26,522 nucleotides of DNA, taken from Saccoglossus kowalevskii (lineage: Eukaryota; Hemichordata; Enteropneusta; Harrimaniidae). The notes under the pieces are model-generated. The model saw nothing but the letters and a program-made list of their open reading frames with translations. It searched no databases and was not told the DNA's origin. This document shows, in pieces, positions 9,391-18,870 of the stretch. The translations under genes and the position numbers were made by a program. How positions within the stretch are numbered: position 1 is the stretch's first letter; each line of letters opens with the position of its first letter. The DNA lies in assembly GCF_000003605.2 (NCBI RefSeq), contig NW_003133847.1, forward strand, positions 192,584-219,105, read 5' to 3'.

Positions 9391-11483
9391 TCGGGCCGCA
9401 AAAGTCGTATCCAGTCCATAAATGTTTTATCATACACCTTACAAGTTTAATTAAAATTTTTCCCACGCCGTGATCTCAAACACACGACGTAATTTAGAAT
9501 AACGCATTTTGTTTTGAATGATGATACAGGAAATTATTACTCTGGTGTGAGGGCACACTTCCTATAGCGTTACGAGGCCGGGCAATACGAAGTATTAGAA
9601 TTAACATATTATTCTATTAGAGAGTCCTGTTCCCAGAATAGATGAATGGAAGACACAAACCTTGGTATAACCAGTGAAGATGGAAAATTAATCACACAAT
9701 TTCCCTTACAATCATTGTCTTGATAGTGCTGGATTAATCACATACAAGAACGAAAGAGGATATCATTAGTTGATCAATAATGTGTTTTTTTTTTTTCAGA
9801 ATACCGATACACAAAAAGTCATTAATAATTGATGTAAATAGGATAATGAGTCATTTGTGTTACATAGTAGCAAATAAAACATAACAGAAAATATTCGGAA
9901 GTTAGTATGTAAAAATAATAACTTTTTATTGCATTCTTAGAAATATGTTTCTATCAGTTAATAGCAATAAAGATTAGTTGTGATAACTACTACCATAAAA
10001 GGGAAGACAGTTGTTAATGAGATAAAGCAAGTGTTACATATCATTTTCATTTCTTGATTGAAATGCGTTATAAATATAGTTGCCTGTCTTTTTTATTATT
10101 ACAACATTTTTTGAAGTCATCAAGAAATTAAATTTCTGGAGATCATCCTGTGTTTCTTGTGGAAATGTAATGTTTTGTATGATTTGTTGGCGTATATAAC
10201 AAAGTGCAATTTATCTTCTCTTTCATTCTGTGTACATTTTTTGCAAATTCTGATTTCAGTAGGTATTTTTGGTTGCGTATGTCTCCCTTTTATATTGCTA
10301 AATTGTGATTGCTGGTTCTACAGCTTGTCATTGAATTTCTCTGTTTTAAATTCAAAACATCCAATTATGTATGTGCGTATAACCAAAACATGTTTTTAAC
10401 TTACAGTAAATCAGCAGCAAATGTTTGCATCGTCAAACATAAGTACTACTTATCCCCGATTATTTGGAGATATGTAAGTTTACGACGCGAAGTAGGAAGT
10501 AATTTAAACCACACGACTTGGTGAATACTGGTAGGTGTTGTAGTATCAATGTTACCATGAAATGTCTATGAACTGAAAAATAGTTTTTATTTGCGACAAT
10601 TTTTCATTATTCATAATCATTTATGATAATAATGTGTATTATAACCGTACGTGTAGAAATTACAGTTCTTTGGTTTGTGGATAGACTACATGTGTGTAAT
10701 ATGAAACTTTAAAAAATCTACAAATGATTGGAAGGGCATTCTGAAAGGTTGGACACCATGCTATAGTTTGTTAATATAATAGTTTGATTTTTTTATATTT
10801 TTTATTGGTTATACAAAATATAAATACCTGTTATGAATAGTACCGTCATTTGTATTTCTGATAACATGTTTAGGTAGATATGGTTTGTTCTGTCATGTTT
10901 GAAATCGTTGTGTTGAGAAATCTTTGTATTTTCTGTTTCACTTGTATATATTTAACAGTGTATTATGAAATCTATTTCGTCTTTCGTTTTCTGTTTTGGT
11001 CAGCTGGTGTTTAGAACGCGTATTTCTTCAATTTCAGACTATCATGAAGGTAGCTTAATTTTAGTTTGGATAATGTTTTATGATTTTTGTTAACACTAGT
11101 ATGCTATATATGTGTCAGATTGTATTTTTTTTCCTTCAAAACCCTCTTCGTAACTTGGGTACCAATTTGCTTTCATAGACAAATAACAGTCTAAGAGTCT
11201 CTAGGCACGACACCGTGGGTCCAGAGTACTAGTAACTTCTCGGATGACTTCACCCATATATAACTACATTTTTGTATTAATGTGTTTTTTTGTTTTTGTT
11301 TTTTTTTAATCCTCAATAAATCTTTTTTTTAAATCCTTTTTATGGGCCAATATTGGATGTCATAAAAATTGTCATTCCCATTCGAATCAGGCCTATTAAT
11401 TCATGGAGGTATACCTCATTACATGGGCAATTCCGAAAAGTAAATTAGGCCGCCCTCTATTTAAAACAACATTTTTTTATTAC
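9391..11483. other. AT-rich non-coding stretch
   Basis: I see no convincing gene here. Short open frames at 10157-10524 and 11403-11591 are low-complexity or antisense. A perfect 12-bp palindrome GAGGTATACCTC lies near 11405. T-runs are frequent between 11280 and 11340. If the minus-strand gene starting at 11648 is real, this is its first intron. Confidence 0.4.
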
Positions 11484-11648
11484 CTGCTGCACCTTCAACT
11501 TGTTTACTTGCATTGTCATAATCGCGTGGCTGTAATCATCATATTGTGTGCGCGTGACTTTCTGAATCATCTCCGATGGCCTTTGATCTAGAGTCCCGTA
11601 AAGCAAGAAAAACACATGCAGAACAGAAAAAATAATACGAGCTTCCAT
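11484..11648 (-). CDS. Candidate first coding exon with signal peptide
   Basis: On the minus strand, ATG at 11648 opens 55 codons ending exactly at a consensus donor CAG|GTAATA (GT at 11483-11482), in phase 0. The reading MEARIIFSVLHVFFLLYG has the charged start, hydrophobic core and small-residue end of a signal peptide, followed by a polar region containing TRTQYDDYSHAIMTMQ and VNKLKVQQ. An in-frame upstream ATG at 11696 would put a less typical sequence in front of the signal peptide. Another frame starting MAGNNGSSYYFF stops inside and has no donor. I do not recognise the family. A secreted or membrane product is inferred. Later exons would lie at lower coordinates; 7598-7780 and 7271-7357 are candidates. 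Confidence 0.4.
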
Positions 11649-12177
11649 TATTGCCTGCCATTTTGCTGCAATGCTCAGAGGCCTGGCGAATAACATTAAA
11701 TTTTAAATTAAACAAATTCAACGATCGTAGTAATTGTTTTTTCACGGAAATGTGATGATTTCGTTGGGGGATTCTGTGGTAGTGTTATTATATCAAGTTT
11801 TGTTATTCGCGTAAATAGATAAACGCATGTGATGAATACGCAATTCACTATTTATAGATCGCCTACGCGTAAAAAAATAGTCCACTAGAATTTATTGGAA
11901 TGGGTGTAATATACTTTAACGACATTTTAGATAATAAAGTGATATTTTCATTTTTTATTATTTTTTTAAAAATATATCGCGAAAAGTTTATTTACGCATG
12001 GATTTGCAAATATAACATCGTTTGACATTTTGGCGGAGGGATATTACTGTGAAGGGCAAATCGAATCACGCATCACGCGGGCTTCATTTTGTTGTAAGCT
12101 CAGTGGCTAGAAGGTCTGGGAACTGTTATCCATACGTTGCTTGAATTTTCGTCGTTTGCGACACATTAACAGTCAAG
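11649..12177. promoter_or_regulatory. Possible divergent promoter and 5' UTRs
   Basis: This 529-bp stretch separates the plus-strand tetraspanin start codon from the candidate minus-strand start codon. Part of it has more CpG than its surroundings (CGCATCACGCGGG near 12067, GTCGTTTGCGACAC near 12151). It also contains AT-rich blocks such as CTATTTATAG near 11849 that could act as a TATA element. The tetraspanin 5' UTR probably begins within the last 100 bp or so. No initiator can be fixed from sequence alone. Confidence 0.4.
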
Positions 12178-12240
12178 ATGGTTGAAGGTGGCATGAAAAT
12201 TGTGAAATATCTAGTTTTCTTCTTCAATTTCTTATTTTGG
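12178..12240 (+). CDS. Tetraspanin, first coding exon
   Basis: Tetraspanins are four-pass membrane proteins that organise partner receptors into membrane microdomains. This exon encodes 21 residues: MVEGGMKIVKYLVFFFNFLF plus W. The short cytosolic head with GG, then K.VKYL and the FxFNFxFW motif opening the first membrane segment, is the hallmark of the CD9/CD81/CD151/CD63 group. The exon ends exactly after Phe-Trp at W|GTAAGT (donor 12241-12246), the phase-0 position where I recall CD9 and CD81 exon 1 ending. The start has an A at -3 and G at +4 (CAAGATGG), a good initiation context. I could not find the next exon (the rest of TM1, the loop with CCG) in the window, so intron 1 probably runs beyond it. 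Which subfamily it belongs to cannot be told from 21 residues. Confidence 0.85.
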
Positions 12241-15200
12241 GTAAGTGTTACTGCTTTTTTGGGGGGGTTTACACAAACGTGGACACTAGTCAGCTGTTTA
12301 CGTGATATTTAATTGCACAGTCACTGTCACAAGACTGGCCGTTGGCCGTTTTGCATTTGTTAGCCGATTTAAACATATCGTCTCGTCTCTTCTGAGCAAG
12401 TTTGTGTTTGACATCAAGTAAGACGTATACTATGACGGCATTTTGTGATAGACCTTGTGTGGATAAATCGTTTGCCAGGGCTGGATAGTCATTTTGCAGA
12501 CGATTTCCTCAAATTATGTCTGATTCTTTTGTGACTTCCTACAATAGGAAAGTGGGCAGGGCTACCTGTGTAAGTTAACACAAGGGTTCGTTATATTGCC
12601 AATACAAGCCACGTATACAACCTAGACAACAGAGCTAGGTTTCCGAAGAATAGAGTCTTTGTTTCACAAACCTTGCTTGGTCGACAAGAGGTACATGGTT
12701 TTCCGTTTCGCCGTCAGTCGCGGTTCGTCGTATCGACCCCTGACAAGGCTTGTGCACACTTAAAAATAGTATGTTTACACTGTAAATCCAAAACCGCTTA
12801 TGTGCAGTTCCCGTAATACATAAAATCGCGAATGTGACAATGTGACTCGTCATATTTAACTTTTTACTTCGAAAAGCGCATCAGTAGTTAGGCTACATTG
12901 GGCAGGCATTGTCAAATTTACATACTTTGACATAGGAGTTAGTGTAATGATGCGTGGTTAATCTCATACGACACATTGTTCTACCTTGTAATGCTATCTG
13001 AAACACGAATGCATCTGTTACACCATTTTTCGGATCCTGTTTTTTTATGATTTTTAAAATTACAGCACTGCACTAAACTGGTTCCACCTAGTAGCAGTGA
13101 TACCTCTTCCTGAAGGCGTCACTACTGAACTTTGTATCATTATGTTATTATCAGCTTTTGAAATGATACACAACAACCGCATTAGATTTTGAAAACATAA
13201 ATTTGTTTCACATGATTTGAATTGGCCAATGGGTGTTCTAGAATTTATGTTTTCATTTGTAGTAACCAAGTTATGGCAACTTGTAAGATCAAAGTACCAT
13301 CAATTTTGAATACAACTTAATTCAGAGCATCTACTCACTAAGTGTTTCCTTGGGTGAGAATTCCTCAGTTTACATCAGTCATGGTAAAAATTAGATAAAT
13401 CATTGTCACTGCGCATAAACCACTCAAGATGGTTTGCTGCTCACGAAAACATGCCTTCAGACTGACAGATAGATCTGAGACACTATCGAAACATTCCACG
13501 ATAAACACTAACCCTGAAGTTACGATAAGTGGTAAATAAATAGCTGTATACTTGGCTTTTTCAGTTGGCTACTTTGTATTTTTATGACTTGCATGAAATT
13601 TCTATAGAAAAGCTTGCTTTCTGGAATTCTACTTTTTAAATCTACTTGAGTACTTAGCAAAATTCCTTTTGACGATTGTTTCACAGACTCGCTCATTCAG
13701 TACAACTTGAACTGTGTTATGTGATTTTGTTTTCATCTCGTGTGATTTCATCAATTCACATGAGATCATCTCATACCACATCACTTTTATACCCAAATCT
13801 TATAAATCTGTGAAACTATGTAATATAGGTCATTTAGTCGTATGGCTATTAAACAAAACCTTTTATGCTTTTTCACTTTTTCTGCAAATAAAGAATTTAT
13901 CCTGTCACAGAATATTTACCTTGAGAATCTGTAGCAAAAGATTAAACATCCTATAACCGAAGAGAGAATATTTTGCTTCAAATTTCTTACTTAAAACCAA
14001 TAGTAATATTAACTAAATTCACTGAATTTAGAAAATTTACTTTTTCAGTATTTTCAAGTTGTCATAAAGTGTAAACAGATGGTACTTTGGTGCAACTGTC
14101 TATAATTATGATAACTTATTGTAACTCACTTTTTCATCGTTTTTCAGTTTTGACAAAATGCAAACAGATGTTGATGTGAATGTCAATAATTATGAATAAT
14201 GATGTATTTTAACAGACAATTGGAACAAACTATTTTGCGAGAGGGAATGTTCCCACCAAATATGAACGAGACTAACCACTTGTTGCTAGTTTAATTCATC
14301 TACTCGTTATTGATAGAATTATATTATTATGATATCAATATCAAAATGATCTTGTCACAGATGTTAACATTATGTCCAATGTATTATGGTATCTACAGTA
14401 GAATAATTAATTTTTCCTGGTATTTAATTATTTCACTTTATTGATAATACATGTACAGGCATATTCATCGATTTTAAATTCATTAATTTTCTATTGTAAT
14501 TTTACATGTTCACATGGATTTAATAGCAGGTTTTGGTATTTATTTTTTAATTATAAAAAAAAAAAAAATTCAGAATTTATATCTGTTTTGGCTATCAGTT
14601 TTTGTTTCAAATCAATAACCCCCCTTCCTCCCTAATAATTTTTAACATCCAAGGTGCAATTACCTATCCAAACCTTAAACAAAAGATTATTAAATAACAA
14701 TCTGTTACATGTATTTTAGATGTTGACTGATCACTAAGTGGTGATATAACAATGTCCTTGCTGTGATGATCAATATTGATGTAATGTAAGCTATGACATC
14801 ACAGCTGGCACAAATTTAATAAAAGGCTATTTTGAAAATGATTAATTACTAAATATAAGTTATTCAAAACCTTTTATTTTCTGAGGTAATTATTTCCTCT
14901 TGCCAAGGCATGCTGGGTAACTACTGTTAATTGTTAATATTACTATTTAACATGTAATGTCAAAAATACATGAATAGAAGTTATTTTCCATTGCTTACTA
15001 GTCTTGGCCAAAATGTATAAAAATGTCAAATAAATTTGCTGGTTTATTGATGAAAAATGTCAAAGTTGATTTCAGTGTTCAAAAGTTGAATCGGATTTTA
15101 AATTTATTATGGACTCGTTCTGTCTGCAGTACGCCCACCCTGATACAATCATTTATGTTTATTGTACCCCCCACTCTGAAGATGTCACCAAATAAGATTA

Positions 15201-15874
15201 TGCCCAATCTAAAATTAACACTATCGTACTGTGACACTGTTTTTGTCAGTATTTTTTATTTGTCCGAGGCAACTTCTGGATAATGAATACACATGAAAAA
15301 TGAAGCAGATGTATTTCCTTGTTATTAGCATTTACACACCTGATAAGGTTAAAGAGAGAATTTTTTTTAGTCCACGGGCCCATCAGTTCAAAAGGAATTT
15401 CCCATAACTTTTTTAAGGGATTTATGCAGTTAAATAAATTAAAGAAAAACGGCAAAATGTGCTTTTTCAGTACCAGGACTATTTTTTTCAGCCTAATACT
15501 ATATTTAATGTAAGTGGGGTCAAGGCATGTAGTGTAGTTTCCTGTTCTCTTCTGAATTCAAATTCTTGCATAATATAATGAGTATATTTTACGGAATGAA
15601 ACTGCATTCAGATACATTCAAAATACATGTAATTTTACATGTATCTCATGTTTTGAGGCCAAAAACTCTTGTGGGGAGATGGGGCGGGGGTCAATGCACT
15701 ATTTACATGAATAGTGACCTTGTTATCAATGATATATTTATTAGTCCATTTGTCAATACAGTCAATCAGGTACAATCTGTTAACAACAAAATTAGTTCAA
15801 GATAATCTAATGAATTTATTTATGCATTTTCAGTTATGATCTTCAGTACATTACAATAAGTGCCCACAGATTTT
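12241..15874 (+). other. Probable tetraspanin intron 1, no further exon seen
   Basis: This stretch starts with the consensus donor GTAAGTGTTACTG. I scanned it for the expected second tetraspanin exon (small residues then GIW or ALW) and saw none. It holds a two-copy repeat at 14041-14197, a T-run and A-runs. Open frames at 12635-12853, 13060-13269, 13714-13956 and 14441-15513 lack supporting splice sites or recognisable content. Confidence 0.45.
14041..14197 (+). repeat. Two imperfect tandem copies, about 100 bp apart
   Basis: TTTTTCAG..TTT begins both copies, at 14041 and 14140. Each continues with AAGTGTAAACAGATG or AAATGCAAACAGATG, then a GTC.ATAATTATGA block. The second copy is shorter. 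Each begins with a splice-acceptor-like TTTTTCAG, but neither is followed by a usable coding segment. Confidence 0.5.
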
Positions 15875-16636
15875 CTACCACAGATGTCTTCCACATGCAA
15901 AGCTACCACAGGTGTCTCCCCACATGCAAAGCTACCACAGGTGTCACCCACATGCAAAGCTACCACAGGTGTCTCCCCACATGCAAAGCTACCACAGGTG
16001 TCACCCACATGCAAAGCTACCACAGGTGTATCCCACATGCAAAGCTACCACAGGTGTCTCCCATATGCAAAGCTACCACGGGTGTCTCCCACATGCAAAG
16101 CTACCACGGGTGTCTCCCACATGCAAAGCTACCACGGGTGTCTCCCACATGCAAAGCTACCACGGGTGTCTCCCACATGCAAAGCTACCACGGGTGTATC
16201 CCACATGCAAAGCTACCACGGGTGTATCCCACATGCAAAGCTACCACGGGTGTCTCCCACATGCAAAGCTACCACGGGTGTCTCCCACATGCAAAGCTAC
16301 CACGGGTGTCTCCCCTGCATGCAAAGCTACCACAGGTGTCTCCCCGCATGCAAAGCTACCACAGGTGTCTCCCCGCATGCAAAGCTACCACAGGTGTCTC
16401 CCCCGCATGCAAAGCTACCACAGGTGTCTCCCCCGCATGCAAAGCTACCACAGGTGTCTCCCCGCATGCAAAGCTACCACAGGTGTCTCCCCGCATGCAA
16501 AGCTACCACAGGTGTCTCCCCGCATGCAAAGCTACCACGGGTGTCTCCCCGCATGCAAAGCTACCACGGGTGTCTCCCCGCATGCAAAGCTACCACGGGT
16601 GTCTCCCCGCATGCAAAGCTACCACGGGTGTCTCAC
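15875..16636 (+). repeat. Minisatellite: 26 copies of a 28-30 bp unit
   Basis: The unit is ATGCAAAGCTACCACRGGTG followed by a C-rich linker. Full copies start at 15895, 15924, 15952 and so on to 16611, preceded by a degenerate half copy. The R position divides the array into blocks: copies 1-6 have A, 7-15 have G, 16-22 have A, 23-26 have G. Linkers also vary: TCTCCCCAC alternating with TCACCCAC at first, then TCTCCCAC with period 28, then TCTCCCCGC or a form with one more C with period 29-30 from copy 16. The unit has no stop codon in any plus frame, so three overlapping open frames of 250-272 codons run through it. Because most spacings are not multiples of three, every frame cycles through the same three peptide phases; this is a by-product of the repeat and not evidence of a protein. 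Confidence 0.97.
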
Positions 16637-17252
16637 AGTTGCATTTAAAGTTTTCACACAATAATTTTGATTTGTACTGTATTAGTTCTACACTGGGTTT
16701 CATGAAGACGTGAATTTGTTTTATGAATATTTATGAAACATTAATCTGAAAAGGTCTATGCGCTTCATTCAGATCTAGATGCTTTCATTGGATGTAGAAT
16801 TTATTTAGTATTGCCCATTACTCACAAGTATTTGGGCAGCTTCATTGGCCAATTTACGACCATGAACGTAAAAGATAAATCTCATCAAATTTAGTTTCAA
16901 ATAAATTAAAAAATACAAGTACAAGTAGTACCATAATTTGGCACAAAACGTTAAATTGCGAAAGCGAGTCATTGACAAACGAGAGGTTAAAGGTAACTAA
17001 CCGCAGAGAATTTCTATAACAAGTACGGTAGTATTCATCCACTAAGACTTGTGATTGGTCAAGTTTTTTTTCAATTTGAAATTTATAAATATTTTCTAGA
17101 AAACAAATTCATGCCTTCATAATGTCAAACATAATTCTAAAGCATTATAGTCACTACCCTATGTGTGGGTCCCATGCAAAAAACTCTTGACACAAAAAAA
17201 ACACCTTTTTTGTGAACACAATATTTGACAAGACTGCATCTTGAAGGGGTAC
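16637..17252. other. Non-coding stretch after the minisatellite
   Basis: AT-rich sequence without a gene that I can support. The minus open frame 16854-17042 is short and low-complexity. Confidence 0.4.
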
Positions 17253-17256
17253 TTAA

Positions 17257-17356
17257 AAGGCGGTGGTCGTCAAATTTAACAATGTATTTTACACGCGTTG
17301 TGTACGTCGCTATGAGTACCGTATCGAACAGGACGTGGCGCGATGATCACCACCCT
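17257..17356. mobile_element. Intact TTAA-flanked MITE, family 2, 100 bp
   Basis: TTAA flanks both ends, at 17253-17256 and 17357-17360. The left terminus AAGGCGGTGGTCGTC and the complement of the right terminus AGGGTGGTGATCATC are inverted repeats. The interior, with ACGCGTTGTGTACGTCGCTA and ATCGAACAGGACGTGGCG, is unusually CpG-rich for the window. It matches the split copy at 3628-3960 in reverse orientation and shares its GGTGG tip with 4525-4802. Confidence 0.8.
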
Positions 17357-17471
17357 TTAAGCTCAGTACTTTTGTAAATTGAAAACCAATTTGAAATGGT
17401 AATGTGTCAAAGATTATTGCCCCATGTCCTAGATTTGAAAGTATAACGGAATTTTAAACTTTTGATTATAA

Positions 17472-17981
17472 CTGCACTGTTTATCTGGGATATTCAATTT
17501 ACCGGAACTAGACTGGTTTGAGAGGTATAATAGTCAGGATATTATGGTTGACACATTGCCAGCTGAAAACTACACAGACATACCAAAATCAGTGGGAAGA
17601 AAAAAGGAGTCGGCGTTGCTGCACCTTTACCAGCATGTTTGTACTGCTTGGTCAAGTGGGCATTTGCCTCTTTCTAGTTCTGGTGTGTTGTTGCTTAAAT
17701 CAGCATGGATAAGTTTCATGGTGTCACCATGGAATAAATTTGGTTGTGTTCCTTCTATGGTGATGGAATGGAAGATGCGTGTCATACATGTTGCCAAAGG
17801 CACATTAGTGATGTTCGTGTATGCCAGTTCAAAAGTAAAATGTTGTTTATGCGGTATAAAATAAGAGTACCCGAACATGTTCAGAATCCGTGATGCGACC
17901 GAAAAACCCATTAGATCAGTCGCATTGCATCGCATCGCAGACGAGGCACAGATCATCCTCTGTGATGTGACAGTCGAATAG
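17472..17981 (+). pseudogene. Coding-like tract with one in-frame stop, unknown
   Basis: One plus-strand frame is open from 17472 to the TAG at 17979-17981, apart from a single TAA at 17862-17864. The first part includes LPELDWFERYNSQDIMVDTL then PAENYTDIPKSVGRKKESAL and LHLYQHVCTAW. The part after the stop reads EYPNMFRIRDATEKPIRSVA then LHRIADEAQIILCDVTVE and looks clearly protein-like, higher in GC and charge than the background. Either the middle (about 17650-17865, a poorer translation) is an intron between two exons, with AAATAAG|AG as a possible acceptor, or the tract is a dead gene or transposon relic. A minus-strand open frame (17627-17956) mirrors it and is probably a shadow. I do not recognise the family. 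The MITE at 17257-17356 lies 115 bp upstream. Confidence 0.35.
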
Positions 17982-18490
17982 TCATGCCTTGGCTTTAGAT
18001 GTGTCCAACCCTAAAAGTTCCAAAGTCGTTTGATTTTTGGTTCAACTGCTCATTTCAACATCTTGAAAACTTTATATTTGTGTGTAGATGCCTAATTGTG
18101 GCAACTTATTTGATTCAGATTTGATTATTTTTTCACTAGCTCTACTGACTGTAGTATGGTACATCATGTTATGCTCACTGGAATTATCTTGTAAACCTTT
18201 AATATTGAAAGGACAGTGGTCATCGCGTCACGGTCTGTTTGATAAGGAATGTAGCATAACAATGTCTGTCAAAAAAACATGTTTGTTTTCATGACAAACA
18301 CCCTTTCGCTCTTAATAATAGCATCCATAAATGTAGTGTTAAAAAAAAATATTGTAAAATTTGATAACTTTAAATGCAACCCAAATCATATTTGTCCAAT
18401 GTACCACTTTTGATGATGTGGTTCTAAAAATTAATGTGATACAAATTGCCTAATTGTGTTATTCTCTTGTGGGCACTATTTTATAGACAG

Positions 18491-18572
18491 ACCCAATTTA
18501 TTCAAAGAATTTTTAGTGGGATATAAGTGGAATGTTCCTGCTGGATTAGCCTTGAGCATTATGACTGTGTCA
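18491..18572 (+). CDS. Candidate exon resembling complex I subunit NDUFB3
   Basis: The segment lies between an acceptor (TTTTATAGACAG before 18491, or TTTTATAG before 18487) and a consensus donor TCA|GTAAGT at 18573. Only one frame is open, reading RPNLFKEFLVGYKWNVPAGL then ALSIMTVS. The G-[FY]-K-W followed by a small-residue membrane helix resembles the single membrane segment of NDUFB3 (B12), an accessory subunit of mitochondrial complex I, where the family has a GFKWGFAAF-like stretch before a helix ending in E-Y. The expected upstream part with a DPW..NE.WRY motif was not found in the window, nor was a following exon. This is therefore a weak family suggestion on a good splice-site pair. 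It could instead be a short nested pseudogene fragment or chance. Confidence 0.35.
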
Positions 18573-18645
18573 GTAAGTACCTGCATATAAAACCTTGTTT
18601 ACATGACTAAGAAATAAAACATACTTTCAGTGTTTAATATGCTAC

Positions 18646-18870
18646 TTTCATGACCTTTAAATAAAGGGCACACATCCTGGTACTTTCATTAGTATGACAG
18701 TATCATAAACATGTACAGTTGGGGCATTTTAATGTTTTCTACAACATTTTACTCTTAAAAGTAGTTAAAACAGTCAAATCTAGGAAATTTTGCTGAAATA
18801 TAATATATCACTGATTTGATATTCATACAATCGAAAGTACCAGGATGTGTGACCTTTGAAGGTCATCAAA
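18646..18870. mobile_element. MITE with inverted arms of about 38-42 bp
   Basis: The left arm (18646-18687) includes TTTCATGACCTTTAAAT then GGGCACACATCCTGGTACTT. The complement of the right arm (18833-18870) reads TTTGATGACCTTCAAAGG then TCACACATCCTGGTACTT. The left arm carries a few extra bases. The interior of about 145 bp is AT-rich and non-coding. The target duplication is not clear, so the superfamily is undetermined. It starts 74 bp after the NDUFB3-like exon. Confidence 0.75.

Noticed and set aside
10407-10473. A 67-nt segment between TTACAG and GTAAGT reading KSAANVCIVKHKYYLSPIIW RY
   Set aside because: Good splice-site letters but no partner exon, background composition and no family resemblance.
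14215-14291. Segment after TTTTAACAG with all frames open, as tetraspanin exon 2
   Set aside because: None of the translations resembles the end of the first tetraspanin membrane segment and no donor follows.
15820-16713. Open frames of 250-272 codons (plus) and 72 codons (minus) over the minisatellite as genes
   Set aside because: They arise because the repeat unit lacks stops; the unit length is mostly not a multiple of three and the peptides are only frame rotations of one repeat.
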